Assembly (NCBI GenBank): GCA_020442965.1
Contig: JAGRJB010000165.1
Coordinates: 1-13,408 of the forward strand
Source of the DNA: Pseudomonadales bacterium
GTDB lineage: Bacteria > Pseudomonadota > Gammaproteobacteria > Steroidobacterales > Steroidobacteraceae
Direction of reading: 5' to 3'
Length of the DNA stretch: 13,408 nucleotides
Below are positions 7,211 to 13,408 of this stretch, piece by piece (the first letter of the stretch is position 1; each line of letters begins with the position of its first letter). A program made the position numbers and the translations under genes. The notes beneath the pieces are model-generated. The model was not told the DNA's origin, made no database searches, and saw only the letters and a program-made list of their open reading frames with translations.

Positions 7211-7286
7211 GCTCCCTTCGTCTAGAGGCCTAGGACATAGCCCTCTCAAGGCTGTAACACGGGTTCGAATCCCGTAGGGAGCGCCA
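7211..7286 (+). tRNA. tRNA-Glu (anticodon CTC), CCA encoded
   Basis: This is a full 76-nt cloverleaf. The acceptor GCTCCCT pairs perfectly with AGGGAGC, followed by discriminator G and an encoded CCA. The D-arm region TCGTCTAGAGGCCTAGGACA is almost identical to E. coli tRNA-Glu. The anticodon stem TAGCC/GGCTG (with one T-G pair at its top) closes the loop CTCTCAA, whose positions 34-36 read CTC and decode GAG. The T-arm is ACGGG TTCGAAT CCCGT. E. coli tRNA-Glu has TTC in this place. A separate tRNA-Glu(TTC) is expected elsewhere in the genome, because CTC should not read GAA well. Confidence 0.97.
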
Positions 7287-7308
7287 ATTAAATCAGGCAC
7301 TTAGGATG

Positions 7309-7341
7309 CTTGGCCGGGTTGGCAGAACCAGCCCGGCCAAG
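7309..7341 (+). terminator. Strong hairpin 23 bases after tRNA-Glu
   Basis: The arm CTTGGCCGGGTTGG (7309-7322) and the arm CCAGCCCGGCCAAG (7328-7341) form a 14-bp stem with a single G-T wobble and a 5-base loop, CAGAA. It lies directly downstream of the tRNA, where a terminator or processing stem is expected. No T-run follows (TCTCGGTAG), so it is not a canonical intrinsic terminator. It may stop transcription weakly, protect a 3' end, or act together with Rho. Confidence 0.55.
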
Positions 7342-7396
7342 TCTCGGTAGGGCTCCGATTTTCCACCACACCCCCACGCCGTTGAATTTCCGGGGG

Positions 7397-7446
7397 GACC
7401 GGCGATGTTAGCGCATGCAATACTTGGGAACGAGCCGGCGCCGGTC
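7397..7446. repeat. 8-bp inverted repeat downstream of the EF-hand gene
   Basis: GACCGGCG at 7397-7404 has its exact reverse complement, CGCCGGTC, at 7439-7446, separated by 34 bases. The right arm also lies in a perfect 10-bp palindrome, CCGGCGCCGG (7435-7444). The repeat starts 2 bases beyond the stop codon of the minus-strand EF-hand gene, so it could form a loose 3' stem there. In GC-rich DNA an 8-bp match could be chance. Confidence 0.25.
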
Positions 7447-7447
7447 G

Positions 7448-7708
7448 TTAGTTACTGTTCCACCAGGTCCGCAGTTCGTCGAGATTGATTGCACCATCGC
7501 GATCGAGATCGACTTCGTGAAAGCCGATTCTGAGCGCCGAGTCGCTCATGTCCGCGTCCAGGTCCGCCATCATGGTCTTGAACTCAGGAAAACTGATGGA
7601 CCCATCGCCGTCAGTGTCCGTCTGCTCGAACAACTCGCGGAACTCGTCGACGAGATCGTCGTCCGGGAGTAGATCCGCCGGAACCGGGTGCGTTCGCTTT
7701 ACATTCAT
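7448..7708 (-). CDS. Small two-EF-hand calcium-binding protein
   Basis: This 86-residue acidic protein holds two canonical EF-hand loops and little else. Loop 1 is DTDGDGSISFPE (31-42) and loop 2 is DLDRDGAINLDE (67-78), 36 residues apart as in a paired EF-hand lobe. Each has the expected ligands at positions 1, 3, 5 and 12 and the central glycine at 6. The helices LVDEFRELFEQT, FKTMMADLDAD and LRIGFHEV flank the loops. There is no signal peptide or membrane segment, so it is probably cytoplasmic and acts as a Ca2+ sensor or buffer. The specific role is unknown. A GGAG lies about 10 bases before the ATG at 7708. The gene stands alone, divergent from the DUF3313 gene and convergent with the tRNA. 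Confidence 0.88.
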   Translation of the reverse strand: MNVKRTHPVPADLLPDDDLVDEFRELFEQTDTDGDGSISFPEFKTMMADLDADMSDSALRIGFHEVDLDRDGAINLDELRTWWNSN

Positions 7709-7758
7709 GATCAGCTGTCTCCATGGCAGTCGAGCGGCCCAATTGCGTCGGCTATTGC

Positions 7759-7792
7759 CTACAAGCTGGTGAACCGACTAGTCTACAAGTTG
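7759..7792. repeat. Direct repeat CTACAAGYTG in the divergent intergenic region
   Basis: CTACAAGCTG (7759-7768) and CTACAAGTTG (7783-7792) recur with a 24-bp period in the 207-bp region (7709-7915) between the divergent EF-hand and DUF3313 genes. A separate inverted repeat, CTCTAC (7823-7828) / GTAGAG (7843-7848), lies closer to the DUF3313 gene. Both could be regulator sites, but I recognise no known operator and see no convincing -35/-10 pair here. Confidence 0.25.
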
Positions 7793-7915
7793 CGCCGAAC
7801 ATTCCCACCCTACGATCGTGGTCTCTACCTAGGACTTGTTAAGTAGAGCTGCGGATGCGTCGTCGGAGATTTTGCGGCATGCTTCGACTTCTAGCAAACT
7901 CGACAGGAGCAGCTA

Positions 7916-8647
7916 ATGGTCCGTAGCGGTAGCCGATTTACCGGAGTCACGGCAATCGTGATTGGCGCCGCGCTGTTGTTGTCGGCGGGCGTTGCGCACA
8001 GCCAATCGCAGCCGCAAGTCGCCGCGGACGTAGCGTCCGCCACGGAGCTGCAGCCAGTGCGCGTGCGTGGGTTGGACAAGGTCGAAGCAATTCCTGGCGC
8101 CGACCTGTCACCCTATCGCAAGATCATGCTGGATCCCATCGAGGTTTCCTTCAGCAAGAACTGGCGCGAAGGCGCGGTCACAGGCAGCCGCATCAGGAGT
8201 TCCGACAAGGTCGCGATACGGGAAGGCCTGGCGAAAGTCCTGCGCGAGGAATTCGTGCGCGTACTGACTCGAGACGGGCGTTACGAGATCGCCGACTCGC
8301 CGGGCGATGACGTGTTGCGCATCCGCGCGGAAATCAAGGATCTGTACATCAATGCTCCGGATGTGTTGTCGGCACCGAATGTGCGCTCGTACACACTGTC
8401 GGTCGGCGAGATGACGCTGATGGCGGAACTGCGCGACTCCGTGACCGGCGATCTCATCGCTCGAGTGACCGATCGCAAGCGTGACCCGGAGTCCAGCTAT
8501 CTCGAGTTGACGACTCGCGTCGACAACGTCGCGGCTGCGCGTCGCGCGGCGGCCAGCTGGGCGCGCATACTGCGCGGCCAGCTCGATTCGGCCCATGCTG
8601 CGCTCGAGGCGGCCGCATCGACGACAGATTCACCACAACGACGCTAG
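7916..8647 (+). CDS. Exported DUF3313 family protein
   Basis: This 243-residue protein has a signal peptide: basic start MVRSGSR, hydrophobic core VTAIVIGAALLLSAGV and a probable signal peptidase I site after AHS (residue 29). The mature part resembles DUF3313 in order: GADLSPYRKIMLDPIEVSF (61-79), a helix REGLAKVLREEFVRVL (102-117), DDVLRIRAEIKDL (131-143), and the MTLMAELRDSVTGDLIARVTDRK strand-turn-strand (166-188) followed by a C-terminal helix. DUF3313 members are usually lipoproteins, but this one has no lipobox cysteine and so should be periplasmic and soluble. The function of the family is unknown. AGGAG at 7905-7909 sits 6 bases before the ATG and supports the start. It is not clearly in an operon with cfa, which begins 97 bp later. 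Confidence 0.78.
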   Translation: MVRSGSRFTGVTAIVIGAALLLSAGVAHSQSQPQVAADVASATELQPVRVRGLDKVEAIPGADLSPYRKIMLDPIEVSFSKNWREGAVTGSRIRSSDKVAIREGLAKVLREEFVRVLTRDGRYEIADSPGDDVLRIRAEIKDLYINAPDVLSAPNVRSYTLSVGEMTLMAELRDSVTGDLIARVTDRKRDPESSYLELTTRVDNVAAARRAAASWARILRGQLDSAHAALEAAASTTDSPQRR

Positions 8648-8744
8648 TCGTTAGTGAGCCGTGGTCCGGCTGCGCGGCAACCGGCGATGGCAGCAGAATT
8701 TTGCCGCGACCCGACTCGCCCTTGATTGCAAGGGGTAGACCGCC

Positions 8745-9929
8745 ATGAAAATGCTGCCGCTAGATTCCTCCACACTCGCTCAGGTGCGGACGCGCCGCCG
8801 CTTCTCGGATCGCGCGCAACGCACACTGCAAGGCCTTCTGGACCTCGCCGATATCAAGCTCGACGGCGAGCGGCCCTGGGATATTAGTGTCCACGATTCC
8901 CGCTTGTATGAGGCTGTCCTGTTGCGCGGTTCGTTAGGTGCGGGCGAAGCGTACATGGACGGATGGTGGGACTGTGCCGCACTTGATCAAATGATCACGC
9001 GCTTTCTGCGAGCGCGACTCACGGCTCGCCTGACAGCATTCAACGAGCGGCTTGCCGGCTGGCTCGCCCTGGTGCGCAACCCGCAATCGCCGCCCCGTTC
9101 GCGGCGCGTGGCCCGCCAGCATTACGATCTCGGCGACGATCTGTATGAGTGCATGCTCGACCCCGCGATGATCTACAGCTGCGCCTACTGGCGCGAAGCT
9201 GACACGCTCGCCACGGCGCAAGCCGCCAAGCTCGATCTGATCTGCCGCAAATTGCGTCTGCAACCGGGCATGCGGGTTCTCGACATCGGCTGCGGCTGGG
9301 GCGGCGCGGCGCAGTTCGCCGCCGAGCACTATGGTGTCGAAGTCGTCGCCTGCACCATCTCCGAGAACCAGGCACGGGCGGCGCGCCAACGATGTGCTCA
9401 GTTGCCCGTGGAAGTTTTGTTGCGTGATTATCGGGAGTTGACGAGCGAGTTGGTAGGAACATTTGACCGTATCTATTCGATTGGCATGTTCGAGCACGTA
9501 GGCAAGCGCAACTACCGCGTATTCTTCGACAAAATGCGCGAACTACTGCCCGACGATGGCTTGGCGCTGCTGCACTGCATCGGCGGCAATCAATCGTCGA
9601 GCACCACCGACGCCTGGATTGAAAAATACATCTTTCCCAATTCGATGTTGCCGTCGATTTCGCAGATCGGTGCGGCAGCGGAAAATGCGTGGATCGTCGA
9701 AGACTGGCACAATTTTGGGCCGTACTACGATCGGACGCTGCTATGCTGGCTCGAGAACTTCGAACGTGGCTGGCCGCAACTCGCAGCACGCTACGACGAA
9801 CGCTTCCACCGCATGTGGCGCTACTATCTCGCGTCATCGGCAGCCGCATTCAGGGCCCGCCAGAATCAACTGTGGCAGTTGCTGCTCTCGCCATCGGGAA
9901 TTCCGGGCGGACTACCGGAAATACGTTAG
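8745..9929 (+). CDS. cfa: Cyclopropane-fatty-acyl-phospholipid synthase
   Basis: Cfa methylates the double bond of unsaturated acyl chains in membrane phospholipids with S-adenosylmethionine to form cyclopropane rings, acting at the inner membrane surface. It has 394 residues. The N-terminal lipid-binding region includes LRGSLGAGEAYMDGWWD (60-76). YSCAYW holds C146, equivalent to E. coli C139. The SAM site is VLDIGCGWGG (178-187). GMFEHVG carries E250 and LLHCIGG carries H277, equivalent to the E. coli bicarbonate ligands E239 and H266. WHNFGPYYDRTL is also conserved. The segment YYLASSAAAFRAR (360-372) has Ser at 365, where E. coli has the conserved Cys354. AAGGGG (8730-8735) precedes the ATG at 8745; an ATG at 8751 is a possible alternative. 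The next gene starts 3 bases after the stop. Confidence 0.93.
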   Translation: MKMLPLDSSTLAQVRTRRRFSDRAQRTLQGLLDLADIKLDGERPWDISVHDSRLYEAVLLRGSLGAGEAYMDGWWDCAALDQMITRFLRARLTARLTAFNERLAGWLALVRNPQSPPRSRRVARQHYDLGDDLYECMLDPAMIYSCAYWREADTLATAQAAKLDLICRKLRLQPGMRVLDIGCGWGGAAQFAAEHYGVEVVACTISENQARAARQRCAQLPVEVLLRDYRELTSELVGTFDRIYSIGMFEHVGKRNYRVFFDKMRELLPDDGLALLHCIGGNQSSSTTDAWIEKYIFPNSMLPSISQIGAAAENAWIVEDWHNFGPYYDRTLLCWLENFERGWPQLAARYDERFHRMWRYYLASSAAAFRARQNQLWQLLLSPSGIPGGLPEIR

Positions 9930-9932
9930 CGC

Positions 9933-11567
9933 ATGCCCACGCCCTTCGTTCAAAGGCCACCCAGACCCCGCAATGGGTACACCGATGACTGGTTAGTTCG
10001 CAACTACCTGCGGCACCGGTTACCGCGCGAGGCGCATGCGGCGATCGAACCGGCTCTGCTGGAATTGAGCGTACTCGCGGCGACGCAGCTGTGGGATGCC
10101 CAACTCGCCGATCGGTTGAACGAACCTGTTTTAACGCAGTGGGATGCGTGGGGCAATCGAGTCGATCGCATTGAACTGACATCCGTGTGGCAGGAAGCGG
10201 AGAAGATCGCGACGCGATTCGGGTTGGTCGCCACACCGTACGAGCGCCGCTTCAACGCATGGTCGCGTGTCTGTCAGTTTGCGCTGGTACATGTGTTTCA
10301 TCCCGTCTCGGATCTCTATACCTGCCCGCTCGCCATGACCGACGGCGCGGCATTTACCTTGCTGACCGCCGGCAATCAGCACTTGATTGAGCGCGCCGTA
10401 CCGCGCCTGACGAGCCGCGATCCGGCGCGGTTCTGGACCAGCGGTCAATGGATGACGGAGACGATCGGCGGTTCCGACGTCGGGCAGTCCGAAACTCGCG
10501 CGTCAAAGGACGACACAGGCGTCTGGCGGCTGTTTGGCAAGAAGTGGTTTACCTCGGCCGCGTCGTCGCAGATGGCACTGACCCTCGCGCGCCCGGAGGG
10601 CAATGGTCCGGGCGGTCGCGGCCTGGCGCTCTTCTATGTCGAGACACGGGATGCCCATGGCGCCATGAATGGCATCCGGGTAGAGCGGCTCAAAGACAAG
10701 CTGGGAAGTCGCAAGGTCCCCACCGCGGAGCTGACGCTCGATGGCTGCGTCGCGCAGCTCGTGGGCGATTTGACCAATGGCACCAGAGCGATCGAACCGA
10801 TGTTGCGCATCACGCGCGCCTGGAACAGCGTCTGCGCGGCGAGTTATGCGCGCTTTGGGCTGGGATTGGCGCGCGACTATGCGGACAAGCGCCGCGCATT
10901 CGGCGCGCCGCTCGCCGACCTGCCGCTGCACAAGGAAACACTCGAGGAGATCGACGCGGAATCGGCCGGCGCGTTCGTGCTTACGTTCCGTCTGCTCGAG
11001 CTGTTAGGACAGGACGAAACCACCGGACTCGACGCGGACGACCGGCATTTATTGCGGCTGCTGACGCCACTGACCAAAGCGGTCACAGGACGTCAGGCGG
11101 TGTGGGTGACGAGCGAAGTGATCGAAACATTCGGCGGTGCGGGCTACATCGAAGACACGGGCATACCCGGTTTGCTGCGCGATGCACAGGTATTGCCCAT
11201 CTGGGAAGGTACCACCAACGTGCTGTCGCTCGATCTGCTGCTGCGCTCGGATCTTGACGCCGCCCTGACAGTGCTGCGACGGCATGCCTCGAGTTTGTGC
11301 GCCACAGCCGCTGATACTGAGCTGCAAGCGCCCGGCGCAATCGTTGCGGCAGCGCTCGCGCATGCGGAACGCTGGCTCGGCGACACGATCGACGACGCCG
11401 AACGACAGTCGGGTGCGCAGCGCTTTGCAATGACTGTCGGCCGGTCGTTCGCGCTGGCGCTGCTCATCGACCTCGCCAGGCAAATCACAGATCCACAAGA
11501 TCGGCTCATCGCAACAGCGATCTGTCGGCGTTTCAGCCGACGCGACATCGATCAGATTCGCACGTAG
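9933..11567 (+). CDS. AidB-like acyl-CoA dehydrogenase family flavoprotein
   Basis: This is a 544-residue FAD protein of the acyl-CoA dehydrogenase superfamily. It is about the length of E. coli AidB (541), well above the roughly 380-400 of ordinary members, and carries a long N-terminal region before the core. The flavin-binding motif is [18 protein letters not shown] (173-190). It is followed by the mid-domain [15 protein letters not shown], the helical domain [17 protein letters not shown] and [34 protein letters not shown], where E425 of the WEGT motif is at the usual catalytic-base position. AidB is an alkylation-response protein of unsettled function; this homologue could instead act on acyl chains. 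It begins 3 bp after cfa and is almost certainly co-transcribed with it. Confidence 0.87.
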   Translation: MPTPFVQRPPRPRNGYTDDWLVRNYLRHRLPREAHAAIEPALLELSVLAATQLWDAQLADRLNEPVLTQWDAWGNRVDRIELTSVWQEAEKIATRFGLVATPYERRFNAWSRVCQFALVHVFHPVSDLYTCPLAMTDGAAFTLLTAGNQHLIERAVPRLTSRDPARFWTSGQWMTETIGGSDVGQSETRASKDDTGVWRLFGKKWFTSAASSQMALTLARPEGNGPGGRGLALFYVETRDAHGAMNGIRVERLKDKLGSRKVPTAELTLDGCVAQLVGDLTNGTRAIEPMLRITRAWNSVCAASYARFGLGLARDYADKRRAFGAPLADLPLHKETLEEIDAESAGAFVLTFRLLELLGQDETTGLDADDRHLLRLLTPLTKAVTGRQAVWVTSEVIETFGGAGYIEDTGIPGLLRDAQVLPIWEGTTNVLSLDLLLRSDLDAALTVLRRHASSLCATAADTELQAPGAIVAAALAHAERWLGDTIDDAERQSGAQRFAMTVGRSFALALLIDLARQITDPQDRLIATAICRRFSRRDIDQIRT

Positions 11568-11589
11568 CGGCTGACGCCGACACGCGCAA

Positions 11590-11611
11590 GGCGCGCGCTG
11601 CTTTGCGCGCC
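11590..11611 (+). terminator. Hairpin after the cfa/AidB-like operon
   Basis: GGCGCGC (11590-11596) and GCGCGCC (11605-11611) form a perfect 7-bp GC stem with an 8-base loop, 23 bases after the stop of the AidB-like gene. Only CTATTCC follows, so the T-tract is weak. It is a plausible but imperfect terminator. The rest of the 11568-11734 gap holds a second small GC stem (CGGGCG 11700-11705 / CGCCCG 11709-11714) just ahead of the next gene, and no promoter I can identify. Confidence 0.45.
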
Positions 11612-11734
11612 CTATTCCGCCACGATTTGCAGGCGGTCGCGCACATTGCCTGCACGCGCGGGCCCCAAGAGCTCAAGTAGACTGCCGCTCAGGGAACGGC
11701 GGGCGCCGCGCCCGTAAAGCGACTCGGGAATCCC

Positions 11735-13408
11735 ATGAACTACGCGACGTTTCATCGCCAGCCACCCATCGGACGAACGGCGGCATTGGTGCTACTACTG
11801 CTGGCCGGAGCGTTGACCGCGAGTTGTCAGCGCGGCAAACCCACGGGTGCCGGCACCAGCGTCACCCCGACCGAAGCGGATCCGGCCTGGTCAGCAATCG
11901 TCAGCGCCCATACCACGGGTGCGATCTCGCGCAAGAGTTCGGTGCGCGTGGTATTTGTCAACGACGTCGTGTCTGTCGACAAGATTGGCAGTGATGCCAG
12001 TCGCAACCTGAGCTTACAACCTGCCGTTGACGGCCGCGCAACGTTCGCGAGTCGTCGCGAAATCCTGTTTGTCCCCAAAACGGAACTCAAGCCGGCCGCT
12101 ACGTACCTCGTTCGATTGGACGGCGAAGGGCTGGCGGGTGTACCGCCCAAGACGGGTCCCTTCGAATTCGTTGTCAAGACAATGGCGCCCAATTTCGAAG
12201 TCTCCATCGACCGGCTCGATATCGAGAGCGTCGCAGCAGGCACGATGCGCCTCACCGGCACGATCGCGACCGCGGATAGCGAGGATCCGGCGCTCATCGA
12301 GAAAGTCCTCACTGCCAAGCTCGCCGATCAACCCGTTGCAATCGGCTGGCAACACGCGCCAGAGGCGCGCCGCTACGCGTTTGCGATCTCCGGCCTCGAG
12401 CGGCAACAGATGGCGCGCACGCTGGTCCTCAGTTGGGATGGCAAACCGATTGGTGCCGCGACGACCGACTCGATCAGTATCGAAGTGCCCGCGCGCGATC
12501 AATTCAGCGTAACTCAGGCCCAGGCTCTCGAGCAGGACGGTCGGCGGGTCATCATTGTGCAGTTCTCGGACAACCTGGACAGCAAACGTAGTCTGAAAGG
12601 CCTGGTGCGCCTGTCGAACGGCGAGTTCACGACCCGGATAGACGGCAACACACTAACTCTCTATCCGGATGAAAACACCACCGGCGACGTGACCCTGCAT
12701 CTGGAGGACGGCATCCGCAACGCGCGTGGCGAATCCTTGCAGGGACAGACAGACTACTCGCTCACCTTCACCAGTAGTAAGCCGAAAGTTCGATTTGTTG
12801 GCCGCGGTGTCATTCTGCCGCAAGCGACGACTCTCAGCGTGCCATTCGAAGCCGTGAGTGTGCGCGCTGTGCGCGTCACCGCGCTGCGGATCTACGAGCG
12901 CAACGTGCCCCAGTTCCTGCAGGTGAACGCGTTGGACGGCACACATGAACTGGGGCGTGTCGGTCGATTCATCTGGCAGAAAGTGATTCCGTTGACGGCC
13001 CCGGTGCCGGGCCGCTGGACGCGCTACAACCTCGATGTCACTGAGCTGATGAAAAGCGAACCCGGGGGAATGTTTCAACTGACGCTCTCGATCGCCCCAC
13101 CAGATTCAACCTACAGCTGCCCGTCGCTGGACTCCAGCACGACAGTCCCCACTGCAACAGTCGAGATCGCCAATCAGGAGAGCGGCGATATGGCGGAGCC
13201 CAGCAATTGGGACTACTCGGAGGAGTACTTCGGTGCCGATGTCGAGGCGGATTGGCGCGAGCGTGACAATCCTTGCAATCCAGCTTACTACCGCTATGCC
13301 GACGGCGTGCGCGCCACACGCAATCTGTTGGCGTCGAATATCGGACTCCTGGCAAAGCGCGATCAACGCGGCGCATGGCTCGCAGTGGCTACGAACCTGC
13401 GCGACGCC
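11735..13408 (+). CDS. Alpha-2-macroglobulin family lipoprotein (N-terminal 558 codons, cut by window edge)
   Basis: Bacterial alpha-2-macroglobulins are large envelope proteins thought to trap foreign proteases in the periplasm. The reading frame is open from the ATG at 11735 to the right edge with no stop. An in-frame TAG at 11678-11680 and no ATG between set the start. Residues 1-30 are a signal peptide (core AALVLLLLAGALTA) ending in TASC, with C31 as the likely lipidated cysteine; Thr at -3 is a less usual lipobox residue. Beta-rich segments follow that resemble macroglobulin repeats: about 57-150 (an Ig-like start ending in FEFVVKT), 153-255, and the region ALRIYERNVPQFLQVN typical of large bacterial family members. 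C462 and C514 could form a disulphide. The thioester region, if present, lies outside the window. GGGAA (11726-11730) is a weak ribosome-binding site. Confidence 0.78.
   Translation, partial: MNYATFHRQPPIGRTAALVLLLLAGALTASCQRGKPTGAGTSVTPTEADPAWSAIVSAHTTGAISRKSSVRVVFVNDVVSVDKIGSDASRNLSLQPAVDGRATFASRREILFVPKTELKPAATYLVRLDGEGLAGVPPKTGPFEFVVKTMAPNFEVSIDRLDIESVAAGTMRLTGTIATADSEDPALIEKVLTAKLADQPVAIGWQHAPEARRYAFAISGLERQQMARTLVLSWDGKPIGAATTDSISIEVPARDQFSVTQAQALEQDGRRVIIVQFSDNLDSKRSLKGLVRLSNGEFTTRIDGNTLTLYPDENTTGDVTLHLEDGIRNARGESLQGQTDYSLTFTSSKPKVRFVGRGVILPQATTLSVPFEAVSVRAVRVTALRIYERNVPQFLQVNALDGTHELGRVGRFIWQKVIPLTAPVPGRWTRYNLDVTELMKSEPGGMFQLTLSIAPPDSTYSCPSLDSSTTVPTATVEIANQESGDMAEPSNWDYSEEYFGADVEADWRERDNPCNPAYYRYADGVRATRNLLASNIGLLAKRDQRGAWLAVATNLRDA

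Noticed and set aside
7086..7300. Small open frames overlapping the tRNA gene
   Set aside because: They read through the cloverleaf and the promoter region and have no family resemblance.
7211..7447. Integration site or genomic island at the tRNA 3' end
   Set aside because: No integrase, no repeat of the tRNA 3' end and no mobile genes are present within the window.
10448..11257. Plus-strand second-frame open reading frame inside the AidB-like gene
   Set aside because: It is a frame-shifted shadow of a gene with clear flavoprotein motifs, and its composition is Arg/Ala-rich without motifs.

Overview
This window looks like ordinary chromosome from a GC-rich gammaproteobacterium. I see no transposase, integrase, phage gene, CRISPR array or rRNA. 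Two points support the lineage. The divergent pair queG / nnr-tsaE is arranged as in E. coli. The pcnB-folK-(kinase)-panB-panC run resembles the pcnB-folK ... panB-panC neighbourhood of gammaproteobacteria. The DUF3313 protein, the cyclopropane-synthase/acyl-CoA-dehydrogenase pair and the alpha-2-macroglobulin lipoprotein would suit a free-living, Xanthomonadales/Nevskiales-like member, but that placement is inference.

Layout. 1-1626 (minus): the 5' part of tsaE (cut by the window edge) and nnr, tightly overlapped. 1656-2765 (plus): queG, divergent from nnr across a gap of about 30 bp that holds overlapping -10 boxes. 2742-7110 (minus): a compact five-gene operon transcribed pcnB > folK > deoxynucleoside kinase > panB > panC. 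Its genes overlap by 4 bp or are separated by 1-8 bp, and the last gene overlaps the 3' end of queG tail to tail by 24 bp. 7211-7286 (plus): a tRNA-Glu gene with anticodon CTC, its own promoter, and a long hairpin behind it. 7448-7708 (minus): a very small two-EF-hand protein. 7916-8647 (plus): an exported DUF3313 protein. 8745-11567 (plus): a two-gene unit, cfa plus an AidB-like acyl-CoA dehydrogenase. 11735-13408 (plus): the N-terminal 558 codons of a lipoprotein of the bacterial alpha-2-macroglobulin family, which runs off the right edge.

How the genes work together. The left half is housekeeping: tRNA modification (TsaE for t6A, QueG for queuosine), repair of damaged NAD(P)H (Nnr), RNA 3' polyadenylation (PcnB), folate synthesis (FolK), deoxynucleoside salvage and pantothenate synthesis (PanB, PanC). 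The right half is more accessory and envelope-directed: an exported DUF3313 protein, membrane-lipid cyclopropanation coupled to a flavoprotein, and a protease-trapping or envelope-defence lipoprotein.

I found no convincing new multi-gene system. The observations most worth a second look are: a Cys-to-Ser change at the conserved E. coli C354 position of Cfa, together with its tight pairing to an AidB-like flavoprotein; a PcnB with an insertion of about 40 residues that includes a run of 19 acidic residues in 37; a predicted leaderless nnr transcript; the tRNA-Glu(CTC) gene; and the queG/panC 3' overlap.
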